A stretch of DNA of 64,000 nt from an uncultured Planococcus sp. (GTDB taxonomy: Bacteria > Bacillota > Bacilli > Bacillales_A > Planococcaceae). Position 1 is the first letter of the stretch. Every line of letters begins with the position of its first letter. This document shows, one piece after another, positions 28,307 to 37,405 of this stretch. The notes below the pieces were generated by a model, which searched no databases, was not told the origin of the DNA, and worked only from the letters and a program-made list of their open reading frames with translations. The stretch spans positions 1,674,001-1,738,000 of the forward strand of contig CANLRI010000001.1 in the NCBI GenBank assembly GCA_947493585.1. The letters are read 5' to 3'. The translations under genes and the position numbers were made by a program.

Positions 28307-29110
28307 ATGAAAATTGTATGTGTAGGGGCCGGATCGATGGCTGAGTCCATGATCCACGGCTGGATCAATAAGCGAATTATGAAACCGGAAGAAATCTCCG
28401 TCATGAACCGTTCAGATCAGGACCGGTTGGAATTTCTTCATGATGAATACGGCGTTAACATCGTCTGCGACGACAAGACCGAACTGAGAGACGCTGATTT
28501 CATCCTCCTTGCGATGAAACCGAAAGATGTCGAAGTGGCATTGAAAGGGATCCGCGAAAAATTGACGGGCGATACCGTCATTGTCTCTGTTGCAGCTGGG
28601 GTTTCAATTGAAACCATCCAAAAGCATGTCGGTGATTTCGCCGTTGCCCGTGCAATGCCGAATACCTCTGCGCAAATCGGCAAATCGGCTACTGGTGTCG
28701 CCTGGAGCAAATTTGTCACCAAAGAACAGCAGCACTTGCTGAGAAAGCTATTGTCGTCAATCGGCGGCGTGACAGTTGTGGAGGAAGACCAATTGCACGC
28801 AGTGACTGGCATTGCCGGAAGCGGTCCTGCGTATCTTTATTATTTCGCGGAGTCCATGGTCCAAGCTGGTATTGATAATGGCTTGTCTTCTGCCGATGCC
28901 AAAAAACTTGTGCGTCAAACATTCGACGGTGCAGCAGAAATGCTCCAGCAAGAAGATTTCGGTGAATTGCGCAAGCGCGTGACGAGTCCGAACGGCACCA
29001 CCGCAGCCGGACTTCAAGCCCTCTATGATAACGACTTCAAGCGCATCGTTGGCGATTGCGTCACTTCGGCTGCCAATCGCTCCCGCGAGCTCGGCAAAGA
29101 ATTCGAATAA
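28307..29110 (+). CDS. proC: Pyrroline-5-carboxylate reductase
   Basis: 267-residue NAD(P)H-dependent enzyme making proline from pyrroline-5-carboxylate. The Rossmann start IVCVGAGSMAES and the C-terminal signature GSGPAYLYYFAESM are both clear. I prefer the ATG at 28307; a GTG 9 bases upstream overlaps the ribosome-site region. Expression is under the proline T-box directly upstream. Confidence 0.95.
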   Translation: MKIVCVGAGSMAESMIHGWINKRIMKPEEISVMNRSDQDRLEFLHDEYGVNIVCDDKTELRDADFILLAMKPKDVEVALKGIREKLTGDTVIVSVAAGVSIETIQKHVGDFAVARAMPNTSAQIGKSATGVAWSKFVTKEQQHLLRKLLSSIGGVTVVEEDQLHAVTGIAGSGPAYLYYFAESMVQAGIDNGLSSADAKKLVRQTFDGAAEMLQQEDFGELRKRVTSPNGTTAAGLQALYDNDFKRIVGDCVTSAANRSRELGKEFE

Positions 29111-29120
29111 GAACCTCCTT

Positions 29121-29151
29121 CCCCCCGTGAAAGCGACGACTTTCACGGGGG
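29121..29151 (+). terminator. Hairpin after proC
   Basis: CCCCGTGAAAG pairs with CTTTCACGGGG around six bases. The following sequence is only moderately T-rich, so termination may be leaky. Confidence 0.6.
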
Positions 29152-29269
29152 CTTCTGTTTATCCGAATGTTTTCATCGCTAGAGAAACACGAGAAGCCTT
29201 CCGAATCGAAGCCTTCTTGAATTTCCGGTATAATAAGCTCTTGTACAGAGACTGAAGGAGGAATAACAC

Positions 29270-30286
29270 GTGGCAAAACTTTTCGAAGAATTCGAGCTTA
29301 AGAGCGTCCATTTTAAAAACCGCATCGTCATGGCCCCGATGTGCATGTACCAAAGCGATAAAGAAGACGGGCATGTTACCGACTGGCATCGTGTCCATTA
29401 CCCGACGCGCGCAGTCGGTGGTGTCGGATTGATCATCACTGAAGCGACTGCAGTCCAGCCGATCGGGCGCATTTCATCCCGTGACCTCGGCATATGGGAC
29501 GATGCCCATATCGATGGACAAGCGGAAATCGTCCGTTTGATGAAAGCGAATGGCGCAAAAACCGGCATTCAATTGGCACATGCCGGCAGAAAAGCGACGG
29601 TCGATGGTGACATCCAGGCCCCAAGTGCGATTGCCTTCAACGATAAATACAAAACTCCGAAAGCGATGACGATAGATGAAATCGACAAGACCGTCCAAGC
29701 GTTCCAAGATGGTGCTGTACGCGCTAAAAAAGCCGGCTTCGACGTCATTGAAATTCATGCAGCCCACGGCTATTTGATCAACCAGTTCTTGTCTCCTTTG
29801 ACTAACCACCGCACTGATGAGTATGGCGGCACGAGCGAGAATCGCTACCGACTGCTGCGCCGCGTATTGGATGCAGTGAATGCCGTTTGGGACGGACCTT
29901 TATTCGTGCGCATTTCGGCAGAAGATTACACAGACGGCGGTATGACGCCTGAACAATATGTCGAGATGACCAAATGGATGAAACAACAGAACGTCGATTT
30001 GATCGATGTCAGTTCAGGAGCCGTCGTGCCGGCACAGATCCCAGTCTATCCTGGCTATCAAGTGAATTTTGCGGAAACGATCAAAAAAGAAACACCGATC
30101 GCAACCGGTGCTGTCGGCTTGATCACCGAGCCGCGCCATGCAGAAGAAATTCTCCAGAACGGACGTGCCGATTTCATCTTCCTGGCACGCGAATTGCTGC
30201 GCAACCCGTATTGGGCCTACACTGCCGCTCAGACGCTCGGAGCCGACATCGAAGCTCCTGTGCCTTATGAGCGGGGGTGGATATGA
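29270..30286 (+). CDS. namA: NADPH dehydrogenase NamA (YqjM, old yellow enzyme family)
   Basis: 338-residue FMN ene-reductase of the Bacillus YqjM type, reducing activated double bonds in response to electrophiles. The flavin/substrate motif [18 protein letters not shown] (HxxN-type) is near residues 164-181, and the N-terminal MAPMCMYQ holds the redox-tuning cysteine typical of YqjM. GTG start with GGAGG upstream. Confidence 0.94.
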   Translation: MAKLFEEFELKSVHFKNRIVMAPMCMYQSDKEDGHVTDWHRVHYPTRAVGGVGLIITEATAVQPIGRISSRDLGIWDDAHIDGQAEIVRLMKANGAKTGIQLAHAGRKATVDGDIQAPSAIAFNDKYKTPKAMTIDEIDKTVQAFQDGAVRAKKAGFDVIEIHAAHGYLINQFLSPLTNHRTDEYGGTSENRYRLLRRVLDAVNAVWDGPLFVRISAEDYTDGGMTPEQYVEMTKWMKQQNVDLIDVSSGAVVPAQIPVYPGYQVNFAETIKKETPIATGAVGLITEPRHAEEILQNGRADFIFLARELLRNPYWAYTAAQTLGADIEAPVPYERGWI

Positions 30287-30291
30287 GACAG

Positions 30292-30319
30292 TTGCAAAAT
30301 AGCTGTAATTTAGTATACT
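30292..30319 (+). promoter_or_regulatory. Promoter of candidate antitoxin RNA
   Basis: TTGCAA, 16 bases, TATACT, just beyond the namA stop, reading toward the toxin gene. Confidence 0.65.
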
Positions 30320-30325
30320 GAAAGT

Positions 30326-30452
30326 AACGAAAAAAACCGGATGCTGTGTGCATCCGGCCAGCTGCATGCCGCCTTTTGAGGGCGGTCGGCTGGACACTAT
30401 AGGTTTACGAAATAACCGTCAGCCCACGCCAATGGGACGGTTATTTTTTTTT
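30326..30452 (+). ncRNA. Candidate antisense antitoxin RNA (RatA-like)
   Basis: About 127 nt transcribed toward the toxin gene from its own promoter, with hairpins at 30337-30357 and 30358-30392. It ends in a terminator (AATAACCGTC/GACGGTTATT, T run to 30452). Its 3' end overlaps the last codons of the toxin ORF, and the whole RNA would pair with the toxin mRNA 3' region. No protein frame is evident in it. The assignment is by architecture. Confidence 0.7.
30330..30357 (-). terminator. Terminator of the toxin mRNA
   Basis: On the minus strand CCGGATGC and GCATCCGG pair around five bases, followed by seven T, about 84 bases past the toxin stop. Confidence 0.8.
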
Positions 30453-30548
30453 CGGAATGACCAGAATCAAGGATAGGACAAGCGTCAATGCGCTGATCGT
30501 CAACCCGACACTTGTGAACACAAGCGAAAATGCTTCTGCCATGGTCAT
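30441..30548 (-). CDS. Holin-like type I toxin, 35 residues
   Basis: Small hydrophobic protein: MTMAEAFSLVFTSVGLTISA, then a second half of a single helix ending in VIPKKK. The acidic/polar N-terminal turn, one membrane helix and lysine tail match the putative holin-like toxin family (TxpA/BsrG type). AAGGGGG lies 8 bases before the ATG. A convergent antisense RNA overlaps its 3' end, and a LexA-type box covers its promoter. The mRNA 5' leader (30581-30598) is complementary to its own 3' region (about 30360-30386), as in other type I toxins whose full-length mRNA is translationally inert. Confidence 0.75.
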   Translation of the reverse strand: MTMAEAFSLVFTSVGLTISALTLVLSLILVIPKKK

Positions 30549-30605
30549 GCTACCACCCCCTTTCTATAGGGAATGGCCAAACCGCCCTCATGCAGCTGTA
30601 TCTTT

Positions 30606-30633
30606 ATTTTACCACAAACAGAACACTTGTTCT
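30606..30633 (-). promoter_or_regulatory. Toxin promoter with LexA (SOS) box
   Basis: On the minus strand TAAAAT (30606-30611) is the -10 element. AGAACACTTGTTCT on the plus strand (30620-30633) is a GAAC-N4-GTTC palindrome matching the firmicute LexA consensus and covering the spacer and -35 position. Confidence 0.75.
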
Positions 30634-30727
30634 ATTGATAACTGTAAAAATAATCAGTAAAAATAACCCAATTTCACGCAATGTTTTCACATAATCGGGC
30701 TGCGAACAGAATGCACCTGTTCAATTC

Positions 30728-30781
30728 ATAAAAGCACAACCCCCTTGCCATTCGACGTGGCAAGGGGGTTGTGCTTTTATG
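30728..30781 (-). terminator. Long terminator hairpin of the ABC operon
   Basis: A 23-bp perfect stem (ATAAAAGCACAACCCCCTTG...) around TTCGACG, with A/T ends, immediately past the ATPase gene stop. Confidence 0.95.
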
Positions 30782-30784
30782 GTG

Positions 30785-31852
30785 TTATTTCTTTATAAAC
30801 CAAACTTCCTTCGTATCCACGAACAAATCGATCGGTTCTCCGACTGCAACTTTTTCAGCTTGCGAGATAGTAAGCACGCATTCCATAAATTGATGTCCTG
30901 CTTTTACTTTCAGGCTGTACATGCCTCGCGAGTATTTCATTTCCTGAACGATGCCTTGAATCCGTACATGGCCTGATTGATCACTTTCCGTTGTTTTCAG
31001 TGCTTCTGGGCGGATAATCATGAAATAATCACCGTTTGCCAGCGGCCGATTTACAGCAGCTTCAATTAATTGATCAGTGGAGGCGAAATGGCCGTTTTCG
31101 ATCACGCCGCCCAAGATATTTCGCAGGCCGAGGAACGACGCGACTGTTGTTGTTTCAGGGCATTCGTATAATTCCCGGGCACTGCCAACTTGTTGCAATT
31201 TGCCGTCGCCCATGACCGCGATCCGGTCAGATAACGCGAAAGCCTCATCGCGGTCATGCGTCACGAACAAAACGGTGACACGGAATTCTTTTTGAATGCG
31301 GCTCAGCAGCTCGCGCATTTCTACCCTCAATCCTGGATCGAGCGCGCTGAATGGTTCGTCCATCAACAAGACGCGGGGATTTGCCACTAACGCCCGGGCG
31401 AGTGCTACGCGCTGCTGCTGTCCGCCGCTCAGTTCGTCGGGAAAGCGGCTTCCGAATCCGCTGAGTCCCACGTGTTCAAGCATGCCGCGCGCTGCTTTCA
31501 AGCGTTGCGGTTTACCGACTTTCTGCATTTTCAAGCCAAACGCGACATTGTCTTCGATGGTTTTATGCGGAAACAGCAACGATTGTTGAAATACCATGGC
31601 GAATCTTCTTGATTCAGGTGGCACATTCGTCAGGTTTTCATCCCCCACCCAAACCTCTCCGCCATCTGCTTCCAATAAGCCCGCGACTAGTTTCAGCAAA
31701 GTCGTCTTGCCACAGCCAGAAGGGCCAAGAAGCGAAAAGAACTCACCTTCACGAATGGCCAGCCGGACCGGACGAAGCATGAACGAATTTTCTTCTCTTG
31801 GCTGTGCGGATTTGTAGCGCTTTTCCATATTTATGATACGCAAATCGTTCAC
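30785..31852 (-). CDS. ABC transporter ATP-binding protein (YnjD-like operon)
   Basis: 355-residue ATPase: Walker A LLGPSGCGKTTLLK, signature ELSGGQQQRVALARAL, Walker B VLLMDEPFSALDP, H-loop FVTHDRDEAFALSD. A C-terminal TOBE-like domain (about residues 240-355) makes it longer than E. coli YnjD. Last gene of an operon encoding binding protein and two permeases. The transported solute is unknown. Confidence 0.9.
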   Translation of the reverse strand: MNDLRIINMEKRYKSAQPREENSFMLRPVRLAIREGEFFSLLGPSGCGKTTLLKLVAGLLEADGGEVWVGDENLTNVPPESRRFAMVFQQSLLFPHKTIEDNVAFGLKMQKVGKPQRLKAARGMLEHVGLSGFGSRFPDELSGGQQQRVALARALVANPRVLLMDEPFSALDPGLRVEMRELLSRIQKEFRVTVLFVTHDRDEAFALSDRIAVMGDGKLQQVGSARELYECPETTTVASFLGLRNILGGVIENGHFASTDQLIEAAVNRPLANGDYFMIIRPEALKTTESDQSGHVRIQGIVQEMKYSRGMYSLKVKAGHQFMECVLTISQAEKVAVGEPIDLFVDTKEVWFIKK

Positions 31853-32685
31853 GGTTTCACTCCTTTCGACTGATTCTGTGAGGCTTTATTCATTTGATAA
31901 TAGCGTTTTAAAGCGGCATCCATGATGATCAAGGCCAAAATAGCGATCACTGCATAAAGCAATGAATAAGCCGATGCTATGCCTGGATCTCCCCCACTGA
32001 TGAACGGAAACAACAAGATGGGCAGAGTGACCACTTGGCCGGCACCGATAATGAAGGTGATTAAGTATTGGCTTAAGGAAATCAAAACGCTTAAACTTGC
32101 GCCAGCCAAGATGCCGGGCAAAAGATGAGGCAGCACGACATGAAAGAATCGCGGCATCGCGCCTGCTCCCAACATGCGCGCTTGGTCTTCCCAATCAGTT
32201 GACAAGGTTTGATAGCTGATCATGACCGCCCGGAACATATATGGCAAAGTCGGTGCGATATGCGCCAACACAACTCCCAAAACGGTTTCCGTCAAGCCGA
32301 GCCGCAAAAAAGTTAAGTGGATTCCCATGACCGAGATAAAAGGCGGAATGATGATCGGCGCAAAAATGATCGCCTCAAACAACCACCTGCCCCGGACCCG
32401 ATAACGCATCAAGGCGTTGGCTGCCGGTACTGCCAGCACGATATTTATAGCCGTTACGATCAGCGCAATCCATAAGCTGATGCCGACCGCTTGCCATGTA
32501 CGCCCGTCATTGACGACATATTCCCATGCGCGAAGGCTCCAGGCTTGCGGAACCACATCCGGCCAGCGCCAGCCGAATGACAAGCTCGTTAAAATCAAGG
32601 GAACAAATGGGACGATGACAAAAATGAATACTCCAATGAATAAAAACAAGGACAGGAACCTCGGATGTTTTTTCATTATCCCCAT
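31849..32685 (-). CDS. ABC transporter permease (second)
   Basis: 278-residue membrane protein with six predicted helices. The EAA-like loop for ATPase contact is DQARMLGAGAMPRFFHVVLPHLLPG. It overlaps the downstream ATPase gene by 4 bases and the upstream permease by 10. With the other permease it corresponds to the double-length YnjC of E. coli. Confidence 0.88.
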   Translation of the reverse strand: MGIMKKHPRFLSLFLFIGVFIFVIVPFVPLILTSLSFGWRWPDVVPQAWSLRAWEYVVNDGRTWQAVGISLWIALIVTAINIVLAVPAANALMRYRVRGRWLFEAIIFAPIIIPPFISVMGIHLTFLRLGLTETVLGVVLAHIAPTLPYMFRAVMISYQTLSTDWEDQARMLGAGAMPRFFHVVLPHLLPGILAGASLSVLISLSQYLITFIIGAGQVVTLPILLFPFISGGDPGIASAYSLLYAVIAILALIIMDAALKRYYQMNKASQNQSKGVKP

Positions 32686-33560
32686 CCCTTCAGTACATTC
32701 CAGCGCTTACTGAAATAATACGCTACAAGGCCCAGCAAAATCGTAATCGCTGCGAGGATCATATTGACCGCCAGTGCTTCGGGACGGTCCGCAAGTGTAC
32801 CGCTTGTATAAAGCTGGTACGAATAAACCGGCAGCACACTCGGATAAGTGACACCGAGCAGATACGGCACTTCAAAAGCGGAAAACGTAAACACGAAGAT
32901 GATGAATGTCGCAACCATCCATGCCGGCATCATGACAGGCATCACCACTTCACGGATGAATTGCCAGTTTCCCGCACCGAAAACGCGAGATACTTCTCGC
33001 CAGGAGCCATGGATGCGCGACAGCACTGGATACAGCATAAGAGCCACAAATGGTGCTTCTTTCCAAGCGTAAGTAAAAATAATACCCCAGCCGAACGTGT
33101 CATTGACGAGCACCGGAAAATCCGCGATGTCGTCGATCCAGCCAATCGCTGCGAGAATTCTCGACACAAAACCACTTTGCATAAACAGCAGTACGATGAT
33201 ATAACCGGTGACCAGATGCGGTATGGTCAAGGGCAATTGGAACAGTCGATGCCAAACCTTCGGTGATGTGGTTTTCATGGCATCATTCAGGAAAAACAAT
33301 GCTATAGCAACAAGCGCTCCGATGATAGCGGACAGGAGTGAAGACAATGCCGCGATCCGCAGCGTGAGCGTCAGTGATTTCCAAAAAGCGTCGGAACTTA
33401 AGAGCCTGTCATAGGCCGCCAAGTTTAGCTCTGTCTGTCCAATCGCAGGAAAATAACCGAAGCTTTTCAGTAAACCATCAAAAATCCCCCCGAAAAACAG
33501 GAGGATAATTGCAGCGGCAGCCGGCAGCAGCAAAAGATAAGGCTTACTCTTTCGCCACAT
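32676..33560 (-). CDS. ABC transporter permease (first)
   Basis: 294-residue membrane permease with about six helices. Its EAA-like loop reads SWREVSRVFGAGNWQFIREVV. The ATG at 33560 (MWRKSKPYLL) has GGGTGGA upstream and overlaps the binding-protein gene by 17 bases; an ATG 21 bases earlier is an alternative. Confidence 0.86.
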   Translation of the reverse strand: MWRKSKPYLLLLPAAAAIILLFFGGIFDGLLKSFGYFPAIGQTELNLAAYDRLLSSDAFWKSLTLTLRIAALSSLLSAIIGALVAIALFFLNDAMKTTSPKVWHRLFQLPLTIPHLVTGYIIVLLFMQSGFVSRILAAIGWIDDIADFPVLVNDTFGWGIIFTYAWKEAPFVALMLYPVLSRIHGSWREVSRVFGAGNWQFIREVVMPVMMPAWMVATFIIFVFTFSAFEVPYLLGVTYPSVLPVYSYQLYTSGTLADRPEALAVNMILAAITILLGLVAYYFSKRWNVLKGWG

Positions 33561-34788
33561 GTTCGGTCCACCCTTTTTCAATGATATCGATATAATCGGA
33601 AGACAATTCAGGCAAGCGGTTTTGTTCCAATTCTTCTATTGAAAGTGTCGCTTCCCCAAGATCTACTTCATTCATCGCTTGTTGCTCTTCAGGCGATAAT
33701 TTCTCCAAGTCAAGCGCCGTCAAATCACCCCAGTTCTCAGGCGATAACTTCGCGGTCTGCGCAGCTGGCGACATCAGTTCATTGATCGCAACAAGGGCTC
33801 CCGCTTTATCCGATGCATTAAAGGGAATCGACAGGAAATGCGTATTTGCAAGCGTCCCCCCGTCCAATAGATAAGTGCGGGTCGACTCCGGGAAACGCCC
33901 TTTCAACACTTCACTCGCAGCGAGTGCCGGATCGTAGCTCATGGTCATCCCAATTTCACCGCTCGCAAACAATTGGTCTTGTTTCGCCAAGCTTTCAGGA
34001 TAGGTCTCGCCCTCCCGCCATAAATACGGCTCGATGCTATTCAAGTATTGCCACATTGGCTCGAGGCGCTGTTCCAAATCTTCTATCTCTGCAGCAGGCT
34101 GCTGATACTGCTCGTGGCCGCCGGTTGTTTCATACAACACGTGGCGGACAAAAGCGCTGCCTGTAAAATCAGGTGGCGCGGGATATGTGAATTGCCCTGG
34201 ATGTTCCTTTACCCAGTCGGCGAGTTCATCCATCGATTTCGGCGGAGTTTCGTATTGGGCTTCATCATGCACGAATACGAATTGCGCCTTGCCCCACGGT
34301 GCTTCTAAGCCTTCCACCGGTTCCCCGAAATCCTCGGAAACTTCCGGTGCAGCCGCATCGACATAGTCGTTGAAGTTTGGCAATTGGCCGGTGAAATCGC
34401 CCCATAGCAAGCCATTGTCTTTTGCGGCTTTGAAGTTTTCGCCGTTGATCCAGACGATGTCCATGCTGCCATCGGTTTTACCGGCCGTTTTTTCGTCGAG
34501 CAATTGGTTGATGATATCTTGCGCGTCATTCATCGGCACTCGGTTCAATTCGATGCCGTGCTGTTCTTTCATGCGCGGGGCGACCCATTCATCCAAATAA
34601 TTGTTGATGTTATCGTTCCCGCCCCACATGTACATATTAACTTCCTGGCCTTGTGCCGCTTCTTGAATCACTTTCCAGTCATCTGTCAGCAAGCTGTCTG
34701 CATCTGAAGATTCGCTCGCCTCTTCAGACGAACAGGCCGACAAGGTTAGCGCCACAATGCTAAATGCCGTTATTGGATATCTTTTCAT
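33544..34788 (-). CDS. ABC transporter substrate-binding lipoprotein, YnjB-like
   Basis: 414-residue extracellular solute-binding lipoprotein with lipobox LSAC (about residues 16-19). The segments NMYMWGGNDNINNYLDEW and DIVWINGENFKAAKDNGL closely recall E. coli YnjB, whose ligand is not established. First gene of a four-gene transporter operon. I chose the ATG at 34788; a GTG 9 bases upstream is also possible. Confidence 0.85.
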   Translation of the reverse strand: MKRYPITAFSIVALTLSACSSEEASESSDADSLLTDDWKVIQEAAQGQEVNMYMWGGNDNINNYLDEWVAPRMKEQHGIELNRVPMNDAQDIINQLLDEKTAGKTDGSMDIVWINGENFKAAKDNGLLWGDFTGQLPNFNDYVDAAAPEVSEDFGEPVEGLEAPWGKAQFVFVHDEAQYETPPKSMDELADWVKEHPGQFTYPAPPDFTGSAFVRHVLYETTGGHEQYQQPAAEIEDLEQRLEPMWQYLNSIEPYLWREGETYPESLAKQDQLFASGEIGMTMSYDPALAASEVLKGRFPESTRTYLLDGGTLANTHFLSIPFNASDKAGALVAINELMSPAAQTAKLSPENWGDLTALDLEKLSPEEQQAMNEVDLGEATLSIEELEQNRLPELSSDYIDIIEKGWTEHVAKE

Positions 34789-34859
34789 TGGTCCCACGTC
34801 CTAATCCCTTTTATGCTGCTTCTCTGTATCTATAATCACTTACGCATCAATAAAGAATC

Positions 34860-35525
34860 TCATTTATTCCGATCCATTCGTTTTGCCGTCTCTTTTCGAT
34901 TCCAGCGGTTGCGGATCACAATCGGAACGACGGTCAAAATGATGAATACCACAACCGCTGCTGCAATGATTTTCGGGTTGCCGCTGACAAAACTGCTGCC
35001 GAGAAAATTATAGGCGAACGTTCCTGGAATGATGCCGATCAATGTCGCGAGTGCGAACGATGTGAACCGCACTTTAGCGATCGCCGCCATATAGCTGATC
35101 AAGTCGAAGTTGATGACCGGAATCAAACGGAACAGCAGGACATATAAAAATCCGTTCTGTTCCATTTGTTTCTGAAATTTCGCGGCATTTCCTGTCCAAT
35201 CTTTCGTTGTGATGCTTTTTCCTACCGACTTGGCAACAAGAAAGGACAACATCGCCCCTAGAGTTGCGCCAATGATGGTGTATAGCGTACCCATCCAAGC
35301 ACCAAAAGCTAAGCCTCCGGCAATTGATAACACCGAAGCTGGGAAGAATATGAGCGGTCTGATGGTGTAGACGATTATATAAACGACTGGCGCCCACAGC
35401 CCGAATGACAAAATCCAGCTTCGGATATCTTCCGCCTCCACATCAAAGACAGAGCGGCTGAGCCAAATGACTAAGCCAATCGCAATAGCCAAAAGCAGCC
35501 ATTTGACGACACGCTTTTTATTCAT
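34860..35525 (-). CDS. TVP38/TMEM64 family (VTT domain) membrane protein
   Basis: 221-residue membrane protein. The VTT core appears as LSIAGGLAFGAWMGTLYTIIGA and LFRLIPVINFDLISYMAA, and the GIIPGTFAYNFLGS loop is typical of TVP38 proteins. It overlaps the oxidoreductase gene upstream by 4 bases, so the two are coupled. A role in membrane lipid handling is family-level inference. Confidence 0.88.
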   Translation of the reverse strand: MNKKRVVKWLLLAIAIGLVIWLSRSVFDVEAEDIRSWILSFGLWAPVVYIIVYTIRPLIFFPASVLSIAGGLAFGAWMGTLYTIIGATLGAMLSFLVAKSVGKSITTKDWTGNAAKFQKQMEQNGFLYVLLFRLIPVINFDLISYMAAIAKVRFTSFALATLIGIIPGTFAYNFLGSSFVSGNPKIIAAAVVVFIILTVVPIVIRNRWNRKETAKRMDRNK

Positions 35526-37405
35526 GAATTACGCGTGTGTGTCGAAATGCTTGAATAGCGTTTTTTCATTTCGTCATAACGTTTGCGGTTAACCCCGGCA
35601 TCTGAGTATCCGACGCGTGAAGCCGAGCGGAACTCAATTTGCTGTGCTGCATCGTTAAAGTAAAACTCAATATCGTCTTTGTATTTCATCAGTTTACTCG
35701 TCGCGACTGAATAGACATAATCATTATTCACTTGCACAATCCGAACGCCCTCATAGCCCTTCAGCATGCCGAGCAAGTTCTTTTTTGCCTGCTCTTTGCT
35801 GCCATTGTACGGCCACGCTGGAACGAATTTATCGCGGTCAGTCGTCTGCGAGGAAACGGCATTCGGCGTCGAAGGCATTTCTTTTAAGCGCCCGTTTTTC
35901 ACTCCGAGTTTTGGCTTGGTGTTATTTTGGATGGCCATATTGGAAATGGCAAATCCAGCCGCTGCTGCCGCTCCATACAAGCCGATTTTTCCGATTGGCA
36001 ACTCGCCGTCTTTTGCTTTATTGAAGGTTTTGACGACGGGTTGATTCAGTAAATTATCGACATAGACTTTCTTGCCGATTTTTACCAATACTTCACTATA
36101 AGTTGGATATGGATGAATCACACCGGATAGTTTCCCCATATTGATGCCAAGTGTTTTGAGTGTCTGAATTTGGCTGATAATTTCGCCGGCGCGATCTCCT
36201 AGGATACTAGCCCCGAGGATATGGCCTTTTTTATCGAGTACGATCTTCACTTTGCCGATCGACCCTTGTTTCGTATTGGCACGATCGATGTCCGCATAGT
36301 CGTGTTCGTAGACACGGATCGAATCACCGTATTGTTCGCGTGCCTGTGATTCAGATAAGCCAGAATGACCGAGTTCCGGATCCGTGTATGTACACCAGGT
36401 CACATGATCGTAATTCATTTTGCGATTGATCGGCAGAATGGCATTTTGCGTTGCCGTAATGCCTTGTGCGTTCGCCATATGCGATAGTTGGTAAGGGCCG
36501 ACGACATCTCCAATGGCGTAGATGCCCTTGGCGGTCGTTTCCATATGCTCGTCTACATGGATACGTTTCTTATCGTACTCGACCCCAGCAGTTTCCAGGT
36601 TATAGCCAGAGACATTCGCTTGGCGGCCGAGCGCAACGAGAAGCCCTTCATTCGACACAAGCGTTTCCTTGCCGTCTTTTTCGACTGTCAAATTAATTTG
36701 GCTGCCCTTTTGTGCCACTTTTACCGCTTCTGCGCCCACATGAATCGTCACCCCTTCTTCGATGAGTCGCTGCTGGATCATCAGCGCGAGTTCTTCGTCG
36801 TCGTTGGACAAGATGCGATCCGATTTTTCCACCAGCGTCACTTTTACGCCAAGGCGGTTGAGCGCTTGGCTCATCTCGACACCAATTGGGCCAGCGCCAA
36901 GTATCGTCATCGTTTCCGGGAAGGATTCCAATTTAAAGATCGTTTCATTGGTCAGGTATTCCACTTCGTTCAAACCATCGATCGGTGGCACCATAGGAGT
37001 GGAGCCTGTAGAAAGGATGATTTTTTTCGCTTCGATCGTTTCCCCTTCCACTTCCAATGTATTTGGCCCCGTGAATGTGGCGTAGGCATTGAGAAAGTCG
37101 ATGCCGGATTCTTTCAATACTTCCGGTGATTCACCGGCGTATACTTTTTGAATGACTTTTTGGATGTCTTTCAATACTTCCGAAGTGTCGATTTTTAGCT
37201 CTGGCGAATATTTTTTAGCGTGATGGACTTCTTTCGCGATATTGATGAGTGATTTGCTTGGAATACAGCCGGACCATGTACATTCTCCGCCTGGCAAATT
37301 CTTGTCGATGAGAACGGTCTTTTTTGAAAATCCAGCAGCTGTAAAAGCGGCTGTCAGACCTGCTGCCCCTGCCCCGATAATTGCAACATCATATTTTTTG
37401 GCCAT
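35522..37405 (-). CDS. Pyridine nucleotide-disulfide oxidoreductase fused to a DUF1499 domain
   Basis: 627-residue fusion. Residues 1-~460 form a class I flavoprotein disulfide reductase: FAD loop IIGAGAAGLTAAF, redox-active disulfide ECTWSGCIPSKS, NAD(P) loop ILGAGPIGVEMSQAL, second FAD motif YAIGDVVG, and the C-terminal catalytic histidine in HPYPTYSEV. A hydrophobic segment follows (about residues 478-498). Residues ~520-627 look like DUF1499: FVPAWPYNGSKEQAKKNLLG to RSASRVGYSDAGVNRKRYDE. The closest reductase types are mercuric reductase/dihydrolipoamide dehydrogenase-like. The substrate is unknown. Confidence 0.85.
   Translation of the reverse strand: MAKKYDVAIIGAGAAGLTAAFTAAGFSKKTVLIDKNLPGGECTWSGCIPSKSLINIAKEVHHAKKYSPELKIDTSEVLKDIQKVIQKVYAGESPEVLKESGIDFLNAYATFTGPNTLEVEGETIEAKKIILSTGSTPMVPPIDGLNEVEYLTNETIFKLESFPETMTILGAGPIGVEMSQALNRLGVKVTLVEKSDRILSNDDEELALMIQQRLIEEGVTIHVGAEAVKVAQKGSQINLTVEKDGKETLVSNEGLLVALGRQANVSGYNLETAGVEYDKKRIHVDEHMETTAKGIYAIGDVVGPYQLSHMANAQGITATQNAILPINRKMNYDHVTWCTYTDPELGHSGLSESQAREQYGDSIRVYEHDYADIDRANTKQGSIGKVKIVLDKKGHILGASILGDRAGEIISQIQTLKTLGINMGKLSGVIHPYPTYSEVLVKIGKKVYVDNLLNQPVVKTFNKAKDGELPIGKIGLYGAAAAAGFAISNMAIQNNTKPKLGVKNGRLKEMPSTPNAVSSQTTDRDKFVPAWPYNGSKEQAKKNLLGMLKGYEGVRIVQVNNDYVYSVATSKLMKYKDDIEFYFNDAAQQIEFRSASRVGYSDAGVNRKRYDEMKKRYSSISTHTRNS

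Noticed and set aside
30457..30660. Plus-strand 67-codon frame over the toxin locus
   Set aside because: It has no ribosome site, and the opposite strand carries a better supported small gene.
30704..30722. Second LexA-like palindrome (GAACAG...CTGTTC)
   Set aside because: The spacer is 7 bases between six-base arms instead of GAAC-N4-GTTC.
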